Source: Lepraria neglecta
Lineage: Eukaryota > Ascomycota > Lecanoromycetes > Lecanorales > Stereocaulaceae
Assembly (NCBI GenBank): GCA_033220425.1
Contig: CM065652.1
Coordinates: 2,790,001 to 2,854,000, forward strand
Direction: 5' to 3'
DNA: 64,000 nucleotides
The notes under the pieces are model-generated. The model saw only the letters and a program-made list of their open reading frames with translations. It was not told the origin of the DNA and ran no database searches. Positions 20,807 to 34,321 of this stretch are shown here, piece after piece; within the stretch, counting starts at the first letter, position 1, and every line of letters starts with the position of its first letter. The position numbers were made by a program, and so were the translations under genes.

Positions 20807-22736
20807 TCAGAATCCCGTCTTCTGGCTGAACAACCCATGGCATCGCTCCACAGCCCCCCACGGGATCACATAAATGGGATGCAGCGACACTAGCATGTCT
20901 TCTGCATCAACAAGCTCCTCTTCCTCGTTCCCATCCCGTTGTGGGCTTTTCTTTGAAAAATCCCACTGAAAAGCTGAGTCTAGTGGATATCCCGCTTCCG
21001 CATTCCGCGTGCCGCTGTAATAGCTGTAGTACTGTGTAGAGCTTAAGCCTGCCAGGGTATAGCACGTGTGGTATGCATCTGGATATCTGCAGGGCCCTGC
21101 TTAGCGGTGCGTGAGCTATTGTGGGCATGCGTTACTCACGTGCTGGGCTTATCTCTCATGCCACCGTCATCCGCCTGACAGCACGATAGGATGTAGCGTG
21201 TCAATCCTTCTTGGCTATACCAGCTTCCAACTTTCGGTGTTATCGTTAACGCAGATGGCTGCGACCCCTTAATCGCTGCCTCAATCAGAGGCCAGCAGCC
21301 TCCTACCCAGTGGCTGTAGCACCCGTCCACAAGCTTGTTAGTACGACCAGAAAATCCGCCCTCTGGCGCATGCTGTCGTGAAGAAAGCCAAGAAATCAAT
21401 AGTGGCAAATCTAGATACCTGGCACGTCGTGCATTAGTGACTAGCATCCTGTGTCGGAAGCCGGAAGCAACCCACTTTCGAAGCATCTCGTGCGGAGGTC
21501 CAAGAATGCAGAGACACGCAAGGGCACAGAATGCATATGCGCCATGAGCTTCGCTCTGCGGCCTTCCAGATATGCCGCCTTCGAATGTCTGACCTAGACC
21601 CATAGATAAGCTTGGTTGACGAGTCATTCATCAAGGATCATTACACCGAGATAGATATTCTGGTAGACCGTCCAGGAAAGAAGTAAAGCCATGGGCTCGT
21701 GTTGGCGCATTGGGAGGTAGCTCGAGAGGTAATGCAAGCAAGGATATGATGGTCATTGAACAGTACGCGCCACTGCAAGTGTTAGCTCGAAGGTAGATGT
21801 TCTTTTGGATCTTGGGTATCCCTGTACCGTACGTCTTCCTCTCCACCAACGCACATACTAAACCCTCCGTCGCTCTGCTTTAGTTGGCCAAGCCATCGCC
21901 ATCTACGTAGAGAGGTCATGTTAGTTCTTTGATAGTCACCATGCGAGTAAGTTGCTTACAAAGCTCGACGGCCGATCATATCTAGACTCTCGCTTCCACC
22001 AACTATGGCAAGGCTCAATACAGCAGCGTAGGATGTTGCAACATGTGAAAGCTGGCCATGACCTGCTCCAAATCCCCCGCTAAGATTCTGACAGACAGAC
22101 AATGTCTCCACAACCCTAGATTTTGGTTAATTTCAATAAGCCATGAAGAATTTGAGCAGACATGGGACACATAGGATTTAGAATGGCGTGCCTTTGCTGA
22201 TACGTTTCTACATTACCGCCCAACAGACTGAATGCAGTCAATGACCAGTAAAGTACCCATGGCCGAACAGCATCGTATGGTATGTATCTTGCATTCTCGA
22301 TGGCGTCATGCAAGAAATCGACATGACCCTCACGTTCAAGGCTTGGAACGCCATGGGCGTTGACACTGAAAAGACTTTTACCAGAGGCCAAGAGGTGTGG
22401 TAAGCATTGCTGAACTGTGTTGTCTTGTGAGATGGAAGTGTCTGTGGTCAAAGAGTCTTTTATAGGAGGTAGCGTTGTGTAAAGATCCGGAACCTGCGGC
22501 CCGCCTTGTGCTTGGTCAAATGTTGCCTCGAGACTCAATGGGTCAGTACCATCACGAGATATCAACTCCTCCTGCTCGTCCTCGCCGACAGCCGTATCTG
22601 AAGCCATGTAATTTTTACCACAGCTTGTCAAACTGCCATATCCGTCTCTCCGATGTATTTGTTTCAGTGGCGCTCTGCTTTTAGATTTGTGTATGATTTT
22701 GCGTCGTTTAGGCTTAATTTTCAAAGTGGACGGCAT
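20807..22736 (-). CDS. ram1: Protein farnesyltransferase subunit beta
   Basis: Six exons (22736-22192, 22115-21960, 21902-21828, 21772-21645, 21593-21140, 21086-20807) splice in frame to 545 aa. Prenyltransferase alpha-alpha barrel repeats are clear: NLSGGFGAGHGQLSHVATSY, KQSDGGFSMCVGGEEDVRGA, FEGGISGRPQSEAHGAYAF, APEGGFSGRTNKLVDGCYSH and QADDGGMRDKPST. The zinc ligands are visible as the Asp and Cys in LVDGCYSHW and the His in YPDAYHTCYTL. The enzyme, with the alpha subunit, transfers farnesyl from FPP to CaaX proteins such as Ras, a-factor-like pheromone and Rho. It is longer than yeast Ram1 because of a basic/acidic N-terminal extension. Intron 1 (22116-22191) has a GC donor (AAAG|GCACGC); the other four are GT-AG. 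The C-terminus is acidic, ending near WGAVERCHGLFSQKTGF. Confidence 0.93.
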
Positions 22737-22901
22737 TATAGACCATGCTGAGACATTGCCTGCTATTGTTCTTGAAATGTCTCAAACAAACGGGATCACG
22801 GAAACGTTGTAAGTACATCATTTGAGCAAATTACCACATTGACAGAGTAGTTTAAATTACAACTACAGCACAGTGGAGTGGCGAAGGCTACCTTATCGCA
22901 C

Positions 22902-23300
22902 TTAAGGAAAGGCGTTGCTGGTATAGATTTTCTGATGTGATTTTTCTGGACCGTGATCAGACTCAGAAGTGGGAATTGACGTCGACCAATCAGGTTTCAC
23001 ACATTCAGCCCTACGAACTCTCCGGAAACTGAATGTTCTCATGTAGTCTGCTTTCGTCGAGTCACACAATTCCATCATTGCCGAGTGCCGCCAGATCTCC
23101 TCTCGTGGCCTGAACGACGGCACGTTAGCAGCCTCATCCAGAATCAACCGTCCAGTGTTACGGAAAGTTCAGTCATACCCTCCCTTAGTACGGTGAAGCG
23201 CCTTTCAACGGTGAAGCTTGCTTGGGTCGGCAAAGGCCTGCATGGACAGACGAGAATCATGGCGCCCTTGACTGCCTGCATAACGCCCTTCTGATAGAGT
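22902..23300 (-). pseudogene. Possible frameshifted coding fragment, family unknown
   Basis: Two adjacent minus-strand frames look coding but are out of register near 23155. The upstream frame carries FTVERRFTVLREGMTELSVT. The downstream frame carries RLILDEAANVPSFRPREEIW and SFRRVRRAECVKPDWSTSIP and stops at 22902. The text runs on naturally from one frame to the other, so a small indel in a once continuous gene, or a missed intron, would explain it. I do not recognise the family and no partner exons are visible upstream. Confidence 0.25.
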
Positions 23301-24210
23301 GGAAGGTCTACTTTGAAAGGAAATATGTCATCCTGCCCGATTATACTTTATATACCAATTCCAAATATGCCCACACCGCTTAATTCTTGAGGGAGATTGC
23401 CTTGCCTCGAACATTTTCTTCACTAGCTACTTCTCCAGTGCATTTTGTCGTTCTCCAGCATCGCTGGCCTCACTTTTTCACCGCCCACTGTAGCCGCCCT
23501 CTCAGGCTGTCATCTGGAGTATTAAACCCAGCAACATCTGTACATTTTCCAACGTTTCCTATTAAGGCTTGTCCATGCATCGGCTACGGAGCCTACAGTT
23601 GTGTCAATTTTCACCGCCAATGAGAGGCCCTGAAGCGGTGTCTTGAACCACCGTTGTTGCTGGCTGCTTGATTTCAGTGGTAGGCTACATCGTAGACTTA
23701 TCCGGGGCGCGGCTGTATGGTGATGTGGAAGAAGGTACTTTAGTGGTTTGTCCAGGAACGTCTATTTTCCAATTGGATCCGGGATTATTCCTTGCTTTGG
23801 AAACGAATACATGATATTAGACCCCATGCTTCACTTCATGAGGCATGAGTGAGGCACCCGGAAGCGTTGCTCGCGAGCAAAGTGAATCATGAATAACGTG
23901 GCTCGCCCCACAAAGTCGCCTTTGACAACTCTAACCACAGATACTGATTGCATAAAGAATAGGCCGCCGAGTTTCAATTAAGCGATACGTTGGTATTATA
24001 ACCCAGAAAGTCAGCCATTCAGTGCTTCTTGCGAGGTTAGATGGGCTTCAAAACAGGGAGATGTCCGAATTATCTTGACACCTGCGAGGGTGATTCTCTT
24101 TAGATCTACTCCTCGTCATATGAGGGATTATTAATATTGCTCGGCTACTTCGACCACAAGTAGACATGAATCTGCTCCGATGACTCCCGCCAGCGCAATT
24201 ATATCGTAAA

Positions 24211-24240
24211 ATCTGCTTCATCTGCTTCATCTGCTTCATT
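24211..24240. repeat. Short 9-bp tandem repeat (about three copies)
   Basis: The unit ATCTGCTTC is repeated three times in perfect register. Non-coding; probably a simple microsatellite. Confidence 0.8.
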
Positions 24241-24740
24241 TCTGTATTATGAATGACTCCATACACATCTAATACAGCTAGCGGCATGGACTTCCTTGAG
24301 TGGGCATGGTCTCGGCACAGCGCACGCCGCGAGCTCAACGATCATACAAACATCGGGCGCCACCGTCGATCGTCAGTTTTTAGCGGGACAAGTACCACGG
24401 TTGATTGGTGGTCTCGAGGCGCACCAGATGGTTTTGGGCAAGCTGGGGGTCATCCCTGTTCGACTAGCCTTAGTGCTTATTCCCCACCTCAAAATGCCCA
24501 GACACGCCCTATCAGTCCTGCGGGAGGCGTGCTAGGTGCTTCCACCTTCACCGCTCCGTATCACCATCACTCGTCAGATTCTGCTCCCCTCCCCTCACGA
24601 TCCCGATCTAACACTACCCTACTAGTCCCTTGTGAGAGCTGACACCGCCCCTCCAATGGCTTCGATGTCTTCTTCATCTCCTCCTTCGCGACAATCCTAT
24701 TGATTACATCTTCCGTCAGGCCAACTCAAGTCAACCGGCC

Positions 24741-27245
24741 ATGGATGGAAATCTCTCTTCTGAGGGTCTGGCGGGGTTCGACTATGATCCACGAAATCCG
24801 CAATACCCATATGGTCGAGTCACATATCCCATTCCCATGGCAGGAGATGCTTCGCGACGAAGTGCCAGCACTATCAAGCGGTCAACTACTCCACTTCAAA
24901 TTCCATCATATGACCAACCGATAAGCCAACTGTCTCAACAACAGCCTCAGGCACAGGCTTATATACCAGACTGGCGGCTCGAGCGACAGGCGCAATCCCA
25001 ACTTGGGTATCAATTCGACGGGTCATATCCTTCAGATCCTACCTACACCCAACAGTATCTCGCCGCAGGATATACCATACCGTATCAGACGTCGCCTACT
25101 GACTATGTGTCTACTCAAGGCCAATACGACTCGACCTTGCCCGTAGGTGGATCATACGTCCCAATGACAAGCCATTTGGATGGTGGCATGCCTTTCGATT
25201 TCCAAGACTTCTCCAATGAACTCCTCTACCCCTTTGGGAATGGCCTGCCTAACATGACTTTGGCCCAGCAAAATCTGAGCAATTCGCCTACGGACACTTC
25301 TCTCGAGGCTCGGTCACTTTCGAGCAGTGATAATGGCTGGATCGACCTACCCCGCCATTCATTTGAAGGAGCAGGATCGTACCAAGCCCCGCAGTTCAGT
25401 GCTATATTCAACCCCGAAGAAACACTACACGGACGGACATTTTCCGATTCTTCGTGCTCCGATGTCGAGCAACAGTCGCGTCATTCTTGGAGCAGCTGGG
25501 TGGACGTTCCACATGCTATCGGTTCTCCCAGTAGTGACAGCATGGGGGAAATGGACCTCCGGGAGTTTCGCCAGGATCGTACTGACCAAGGTTCGCTATC
25601 GCCCTACATAAAGCAGGAGAAACAGCCGCAGCCAAACCTCTCACCAATTTCGACATCGTCCGGGGTGAAGCCCCTAAGAATCAAAACGTCTTCCTCTCCA
25701 CAGCGCTCGCCAACTTCAACAGGGCGAGTTTCTCCTCCAGGAAAACGACAGCCGAAGAAGAATCCCAATAGCAAGACCACTAAACCAACGACAAGACGTC
25801 CACCTCCACTTCCCAAGGTCGATACAGAGAAGCGGATAGGGAAAAGAACAGGCCCTCTTCGGCCCGACCAGAGGAAGCAAGCCGGTGAAATTCGAAAGTT
25901 GGGAGCTTGTCTCCGCTGCAAATTCCTGAAAAAGACGGTGAGATCCCTCGCGGCTTATGTATGAGTCATTGCTTATGTTCAACACAGTGTGACAAAGGAG
26001 AACCATGTTGGGGTTGTCAACCGTCTCATGCTCGCCTTTGGCAGGTTCCCTGTACCAGAATCGATATCAAGGACATCGCATATTTCATGAACGATTGGAG
26101 GGCCGATTGCGAGCGCCACGTCAGCCTTGAAATGTCCGTGAAGAACATCAGAGGCTACTCAAATGTCGAGCGGACGCTGTTCATTACCCACGGGTATGGT
26201 CACATGTTACCCGTTCAAGCTCGTGAGGTGTACGTCCGTGATGAAAGATGCTTTGGCTTGGACTGGGTGGAGACAATTCAGGAGGTCCCTACCGAGCACT
26301 CCGTCAACACCGCAAAGCTAGTTTCTGGCAACGACGGAATTAACAAAAAGTTCCTCGACGAATACCTTGATCGACATATTGACGGCGGCTTCGAGATGTT
26401 TGTCGATGAGTACTTTGAGGGTACACCGTTCCTAACCCAGATGCTCAAGACAGCGTATAGATACTGGCAACGCGACAGGACACCAGTGATCAGGAAATGC
26501 ATGAAACTACTCCTTGCTTACAACCTTACACAACATGTCACTATGGTGGAGGGCATCCCTGATGAGGAAGGCTTCTTGGGCAAGATAGACGACCCGACCT
26601 CGAAGTTCTATGGACGGACTGTTGCTCCCATGATGATCAACTTCGAGATCAAATGTGCTATGGCCGACATGTGGCGAGAACTGCAGAAAGAAATACTGGA
26701 AGAGTTATCAACGTTGTATTCACGTTTCTACGGAGGAAAGGACAAGTCCAGACTTTGGCCAACTATATTCATGGTCTCTTCGATCTTGCTCGCTGTATGG
26801 GAAGAGATGCAATTCGACTGCCATTATCGCGTCCCGGTAAGTTCCATGCTATCTACTTGCTTGCAGTCGCTGACCCAGAACAGGATGAGGAGGTTGTCTA
26901 CAGGTTCTGCAACGACATGGAAGCCACACCGGTTGGCGTTATCGTCGGTCTGTTCTCCACCATTTCCTGCAAGAACCCCTCCTTCCAGGAATGGTCTACT
27001 TCCAAACACCACACCGTGTGCAACTCCAATCCCGCGGTTTGTGACGCCATGGAAGAAATCCGCCATCATGTAACGAGTCACGGTAAGTTGGCTTTGCATC
27101 TTCCCCACCTGTTAGTTGATTCTGACTCGATTGGATAGACAAATATTTACGATCCCGATGTGAGACGTCCTTTGACCGAGATGACTTTGACTCGTTAGCG
27201 GGCAAATTCACCTCCCAGCTCGTTATCCGGGCTTCTGCATGCTAG
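24741..27245 (+). CDS. Zn(II)2Cys6 transcription factor
   Basis: Exons 24741-25937, 25988-26836, 26884-27082 and 27139-27245 (introns 50, 47 and 56 nt) give about 783 aa. The first 380 residues are disordered, rich in Ser, Pro, Gln and Tyr, and include a basic stretch (KRQPKKNPNSKTTKP). The Zn2Cys6 cluster straddles intron 1: ACLRCKFLKKT, then CDKGEPCWGCQPSHARLW and ending VPCTR, which gives six Cys with C-x2-C-x6-C spacing in the first half. Its position in the middle of the protein, not at the N-terminus, is less usual but occurs in a known fungal subgroup. The C-terminal 380 residues are a helical regulatory region (EMSVKNIRGYSNVERTLFIT, KFLDEYLDRHIDGGFEMFVD). Targets are unknown; no cluster of co-regulated enzymes adjoins it. 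Confidence 0.85.
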
Positions 27246-28147
27246 AATACCACGATACCTATGATTTATGACCTGAGGCCCGGTGCTCCCTCACGGCAAG
27301 CAACCGACATATTTCATGATTTTTGAGTTACCATTTCTTAGTGACTAATGCTTCATACTTCCTGCGTCTATATCTACCTTTCTTCACGAAGTAACGTGAC
27401 ATTCCGACAGCATAGCGGTCTTCTCATGACATGCGATCTACTTCTGATCTACACGGATTATGATCATGGGCATATGGAATGAAAAGCAAAATCTATCCAT
27501 CATTTATCACGTGTTTCTTTCAGCGACACAGCGATCCCTCCTGTTTCATAGCTTCACGGGCACTCGCTTGCAGGAGGGATATAAAGTAGCATAGAAACAA
27601 ATAAAGATTTCCTGATCTCCAGGCTACTTAGGGTCAAGGCAACCACTCATCAACACCTGGTTAAGGAAGATTGAGATATCGTTTGGTGTTACACGTCCAG
27701 GCTCAGGCATTGGCTTTCTCGTAATTTGTCTCACATCTTGCAGTTCAACGACCGCACAGTGTGTTACATCCAGAACCTCTCTCACGGCAAAGTCTTCATC
27801 ATAGCGGTCACAAGACAGGGAAATAAAACTTTTGAATAAGACCTTCGAATTACAACCAATTGTGAAAGCAGCGTGATAGGGCGCTTAATGAGGAAAGTGT
27901 AACCGGCTCATCGGAACATTCTAGGCCATTCTTGCCACTTCCAGCCGCTTTATCATTCTCCTGCCACTAGCTCAGAGGCTGTGTCATCCGCCCATCCGCC
28001 TCTTCCTACAAAAGCGCACCTTCCGCAACCTATCCTCCTCTCTCGCAAAACGTCGTCTTCCACCAACACGAACCATCAAACGCATCTATAACTCCATCCA
28101 CATACACTACCACACTCACTCACAACTACACATCGAAATCTACCATC
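27246..28147. promoter_or_regulatory. Upstream region of polyubiquitin
   Basis: 0.9 kb. The last 150 bp are strongly C/T- and CAC-rich (CCACCAACACG, CCATCCACATACACTACC), as expected for the leader of a highly expressed fungal gene. No specific stress element was identified with confidence. Confidence 0.4.
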
Positions 28148-29165
<1,018 letters not shown>

Positions 29166-29579
29166 GCGGTAGTGGGCTCCTTCACTTTGCAAAGTATTTT
29201 TAACACGACGAGGGCTCGAGGTGCTCTTTTGGTCGTTTTTATCACCATGCTGCTCTTTAGCGGGGGTTTTCTCCGGGATATCTCACGATGGAACATGTTC
29301 ATGAATGTTGCCACTATGGCAGTATGTAGTCGAGACTAGTATCAAATACCTCTTCGGCTGCAAAAATTTCTTCTGAATGCTGTGACTGTAGAACGTAGAA
29401 TGAGTTATGCCTCCAAAATGTATTCATTTGCCACCTAAACCAACCAGTGTTTTCGTAGAATCGTCACGAAAATCCACCGTACCTAACCACGTGAAAACGT
29501 CTTTCGTGTCCTGGATCTCTCTTCTTTTCACACCCGAAAAGTTGGTCCAGAAACATGATATTACGGATGCAGAGCGCAA
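29166..29579. other. Intergenic region between ubi4 and BRAP2/Etp1 gene
   Basis: The 3' flank of polyubiquitin and upstream region of the BRAP2-like gene. No gene seen. Confidence 0.45.
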
Positions 29580-31647
29580 ATGCCGTCGTTCTTCTTCCAC
29601 ATCGTCTTCGATCTTGACGCAGCCCCATCAGGCAGCCAGCTGCAGCCAGCCTTGCCCCAAGAAGACCAAATTAAGAACAAGAACCTAGCTATGGCCTCAG
29701 CTGAGCCAAAGGCTGAGACTTCAAACAACGCCCTTGGTCCTCCAAGCAGCAGCGGCAGTGATAGTCCGAGGGCCACAGCCTCACCCGTAACACATGACTG
29801 GCGTTACGATAAGATTTCCTTACAGGACCTCAGTATGGCGCCCGCAGCAGCAGCGCCAGACACCGGCGGAGGAGAGGCTACAGGTCACATCACAAATGGC
29901 ATCAGTGCTGGTCCGGGCGGCCTCGCTACGAAGGGCAGATACGAACCTCTTGACCCTTTACAAGAAGAACTAGGCTGGGGTGTCGTTCGTCTTTACAGGG
30001 ATGCAGAAGAGACGCCTGGACTATACGATGAACCTCTCAAGAGCCCGAAGAGTGCAAGGCATATGTTGAAGAAGGAAAAGCATGATGAGATACCCTTTCG
30101 AGATGAGGATTGCACTACGCTTTGCATCATTGCTGTGCCTTCGTACCTTACTCCTTCAGATTTCTTGGGCTTCGTTGGGGAGAAAACAAGGGATGAAGTC
30201 AGTCATTTCAGGATGATTAGGACGGAGAGGGGGAATAGGTACATGGTGCTTATGAAGTTCCGGAATTGGAAGAAGGCTAGGGAGTGGAGGAGGGCGTGGA
30301 ATGGCAAGGCCTTCGATGGCATGGAGGTAGATTTCGTCTCTATCATAGAGATTAGAGCTGACAGCAACACTGCAGCCTGAAAACTGCCACGTCGTCTTCG
30401 TCAAGTCCATCGAATTCCGCACGCACGAGCTACCAGGTCAAGAAGCCTCTTTCCCAGACATGACCAACGACCCTTTCACACCATCAGTGACGAAATCCCA
30501 ACCACCTATTTCCACACCCTCGACCCTACAAGCAGCCCCCATATCCTCGAGTTCACGTTCCTCCAAGCCTCACGCCCCACCTACACCGGCTTTGATAGAG
30601 CTACCAACCTGCCCTGTCTGTCTCGAACGCATGGACGAATCGACCGGCCTCCTCACCATCCTCTGCCAGCACGTCTTCCACTGCTCCTGTCTTCAGAAAT
30701 GGCGAGGCTCCGGCTGCCCTGTATGTCGGTACACACAGGATGATCTCGGCTTGGGCAAACGGACCTATAACAGCTTAAGCAACGGAGAAGACGCAGGGCT
30801 GAACGAGTGCAGCGTCTGCCATTCCGATGTCAACCTCTGGATTTGCTTGATCTGCGGCAACGTGGGTTGCGGACGCTATGATGAAGCTCATGCTTACAGC
30901 CACTACACCCAAAGTCTACATTGTTTCGCTATGGACATGGCTACGCAACGAGTCTGGGACTACGCTTCAGATGGCTATGTGCACCGCATAGTTCAGAACA
31001 AGACCGATGGCAAGTTCGTTGAGCTCACACCTACATCTACTCAAGCTCCAACACATGATGATGATTTTGATGACTACGTACCACGAGAGAAGCTCGACAA
31101 TATCGGCCTAGAGTATACACATCTCCTAATGAGCCAACTTGATAGCCAACGGATGTACTTCGAAGAGATCCTCGAACGTGCAGCTGACAAGGCATCTCAA
31201 GCAGCCTCGGCTGCCGAGAAAGCCACCAAAACTTCCTCTAGGACCGCCGAACAGCTAGCTACCCTCCAAGTCTCTCATGAAACCCTCGCCAACGAAACGA
31301 TTCCAGCGCTCGAAAAGGATCGAGATCGTGCCACACGCAAAGCAGACAAGTTCGAGGCCATGGCCCGCAAGCTCGAGAAGGAATGGCGAGATGAAAAGGC
31401 AATGAATGAATCCCTCATGACGCGGATAAACCACCTTGGTACTCAAGTCGAGACGCTGAAGGCAGAAAAATCAGAGCTAGAGGAGCAGAATCGGGATCTG
31501 AGCTTCTTTATTAGCAGTCAGGACAAGTTGAAGACCTTAGGTGTTGATGAAGAGGAGGTAAGGGAGGGCACAGTGAGCCTTCCGGAGGCGGTTGAGGAGG
31601 GTAAAGGGAAGGGAAAGAAGAAGGGTGGTGGTAAAGGGAAGAAATGA
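29580..31647 (+). CDS. etp1: BRAP2/Etp1-family RING-H2 and ZnF-UBP ubiquitin ligase
   Basis: Exons 29580-30326 and 30376-31647 (49-nt intron, phase 0) give 672 aa. The N-terminus (MPSFFFHIVFDLDAAP) matches fungal Etp1. The BRAP2 RRM-like domain spans about residues 180-270 (CTTLCIIAVPSYLTPSDFLG, FRNWKKAREWRRAWNGKAF, then MEPENCHVVFVKSI across the splice). The RING-H2 finger is CPVCLERMD...CQHVFHCSCLQKW...CPVC. The ZnF-UBP follows: CSVCHSDVNLWICLICGNVG, CGRYDEAHAYSHYTQSLHCF. A long coiled coil occupies about residues 440-620, and the tail is Gly/Lys-rich. Members are E3 ligases that bind ubiquitin; BRAP2 modulates Ras/MAPK signalling and yeast Etp1 affects ethanol response. Cytosolic. It lies 570 bp downstream of polyubiquitin, which may be chance. 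Confidence 0.93.
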
Positions 31648-32327
31648 GGCTTGATACCCTCATCGAGACGGGGACGAGGCTGTGGGTTCTGAGGTCTACT
31701 GGCTTTAGCGAAGGCGCATTTTGGTCTCTGGACATGCATTGCAGGCGTGGCAGTATGATACCCAATGTTGCTGGATAGACAGCTTGCAATTACTTCAGTA
31801 ATACTTCGCTAAAGGGAATACTTGGAATTCCAGGGCGGGTCACACTTGCTAGCCTTCAGCTGGTCTTAGGAACGCCACCAAGTGTCTCGCCTGTCAATAT
31901 CTCCAGCCAATGAGGAGGCCCACCACCAGCCATTGTCAGTCTAGAACCATCAGCCGGCTTCTGCCCTGTCCCTTTTTGAGGAAAAGTACGGCGCTCAGCT
32001 GGATTAGGACCGCATGGCGTCCCTGTCGGAAACGTCGATCCAACTTCCTCGAAATGGCTAGTAGCCTGCCTGATGTGACAGAAAACCACCCTCGCGAACC
32101 ACTACAGGTAAGCGTGAGTGCTCGTTCTTGCATGCAGCAGAGCTACTGCACTGTTCGTCGTTCCTTTGTGTCCCTAGCATGTCTTATTCAACAATTTGCT
32201 ATAAGAAGCGCAGCCTTCCTCGTTTAGCATCTCTTGTCCCAGAGAAACCCAAGACAGGGCACCTGGTCGTACCTTCCTATACTAAACCTTGCTCGCTTGT
32301 CATCCCGTCGTCTCTGTTGGTTAAGGT
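31648..32327. other. Intergenic, 0.7 kb
   Basis: No gene recognised. It contains the 3' flank of the BRAP2-like gene and upstream sequence of the cytochrome-like pseudogene. Confidence 0.45.
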
Positions 32328-34321
32328 ATGGCTTCAAGACTCTACAGCAACTTATCCAGGAGGCAATTGATCGCCGGAAGCGCAGTTCTTGGAATAAGCG
32401 GATTCACAATCGCTGCAAACGTCCGGCGCCATCCTCTCAGATTGGACAATGACTTCAACCCCGCTGAAGCGCAATTCCACATCTCATCACAATACCCAAT
32501 ACCATCTGGATATAGCGGGCCGACCTGGAAGATACCAAACGACTACCTACAAAGCGTGGGTGTAGAAGGACTGCCTCCCAATAAGAAGAATGTGACAGAT
32601 TGGCCGACGCTTCCAGGCCCTTCGAGGCCTCCACCGTCTTTCGATCTCAAGACAGAAGCTCCGTGGCTGGGAAGGATTTCAGAACTCAGCAGTATGAGTA
32701 TTGTGCTTTGATCAAAAAGTATTGCTGGGAGGGTAATGTCAATAATGGCTTTCGAGTCGAGAAGAATCAAGTGTTGATCATCAGCTCTATGAACGACGAT
32801 ACAAGGGTCTGAGTGTTGCGTAGCTCCGTGATTGGTACCATGCACACTGGATGCACTACTCGGACAATGGAAGAGAGCCGATCAATGGTCTGACGTACGA
32901 GCGTGCGACGCCTCCTTTGGAACATGCGCGGACACAAGATAGATTTCTGCAGAATTGGGCTTGTGGATATTACAATTCGGTAGGTGAGCTATACTCGTGA
33001 TGTTGAGTATGGGGTCTGTCGCTCAATATAGTGCAGGTGCATTGGTCCTTGGACAGGTCTGGAGGGATCCTAGTAATCCACAATGAAGCACAGACCAGAA
33101 ATTCCCCGAAGGAACCTGTGTCTTCAAAGCCAGCCTTCCTTCGTGTCTTGAGCTCTTGAGAATCACTGACTGAACATTCTTTGAAGCTTCTCCTCACTGA
33201 TGCAAACGATGCTGAGGTCCCATTCCTGAAAGGGTCTCCTGCCTTGAAGGCTGTGAGTCACCGGAATCGACTGCAGTCTATCACCAGTAGCTCTTCTAAC
33301 ACCAAGCAATAGGTTGTTGCCGAAAAAGTTGACGAAGGCAACCCTTTTATCGCTGAGAAACGCAATACATTCGCATCCGATCTTCGCCTTACACAAGTCG
33401 ATTTTGCGGTCCGTAATGACCGAGCTCCCATAGGCTGGGTTTTCGGTACTTTCATGTATGATTCTGGTAGTAAGAAGCGAAATGTAAGCAGCAGACGGCA
33501 TCTAACCCTCCCCTCTCTCTCCAATCATCTACCGTTAAAATCTCGGTCGCTCATGCATCTTGCAAATAATTAGCCTTGGGATCGTATCATACCCGTTGGC
33601 CTCATGTTGGGAAACGATCCTAGCTCACACAAGAGGCCTATGACTCCGGCCAAAAGCCCATCGAGTCCTGGATCAACCCACGAGCGGACGAGATAAGGAA
33701 GAGCCTTGGTGGCAAAAGACCTACTTGGGCTTGGAATGGAAGGTTGAATGGCCCTGGCAAGTTCCTTTGACCTCAATCAATTGAACAAACCTCGATTGAT
33801 AAGGTCATATGGGCGTTTCTAATGCTTAGCGAGCCGTCTAGCTGATAACTTCATCTCTTCCTGCGCCTCATGCCACTCGGTTTCACAGAATCCTAATACC
33901 GTCAGCATAACACAGTAACCGGGCCCAAATGAGCCTGTTTACAATCCCAAAAGGAATCAGTGGCGGCCTGTCGATGACGCGAAGACTATGACCTGGTACA
34001 GATATCCCTCTCCTCATAGCTGTTCTCTCTCTCGTGGCTACCCTCTCTTCTAACGCCGCCTCGTACCCAGGTTCCGCAACCTCCCAGCCGGCACCCCCCT
34101 GCACGCCCGGCTCTGCGTCTGGTGACTACTCCCTCCAACTAATGCAAGGTTTCAAGAACTATCAAGCTTGGGCTAACCCGCCTTCCACGAACGTGTTGAA
34201 GAGACAGATTGATAGGTATTGGTATGGGAAGAAGTTTGTTTTTGATGAGGGCGTGGCGCTTAGGAGTGGGCCGGTTATGGACTATGAGGGGTGTCAGCCT
34301 TTTGATGGAGATGGGAAGTGA
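32328..34321 (+). pseudogene. Decayed c-type-cytochrome-like gene (CxxCH family)
   Basis: Collinear coding blocks in shifting frames span 2 kb. They are an N-terminal membrane segment (SRRQLIAGSAVLGISGFTIA), then YCALIKKYCWEGNVNNGF (32.7 kb), RDWYHAHWMHYSDNGREPIN (32.83), GALVLGQVWRDPSNP (33.05), LLLTDANDAEVPFLKGSP (33.19), LRLTQVDFAVRNDRAPIGWV (33.38), WDRIIPVGLMLGNDPSSHK (33.57), WINPRADEIRKSLGGKRPTW (33.67), SSCASCHSVSQNP with a CxxCH haem motif (33.85), and DYSLQLMQGFKNYQAWANP (34.11). These match the order of a fungal/bacterial family with a single CxxCH. The gene is broken: a one-base slip near 32.67 kb, TGA where Trp is expected after DPSNPQ (about 33.08), TAA after TVSITQ, and further frame changes. 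Two good introns survive (near 32.77-32.82 and 32.98-33.03 kb). Confidence 0.75.

Larger units (their letters stand above)
22737..24740. other. 2 kb divergent intergenic region
   Basis: Separates the start codons of ram1 (-) and the Zn2Cys6 gene (+). It holds one protein-like fragment (listed separately) and a short 9-bp tandem repeat. The last 150 bp before 24741 look like a C/T-rich fungal leader. Confidence 0.4.
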
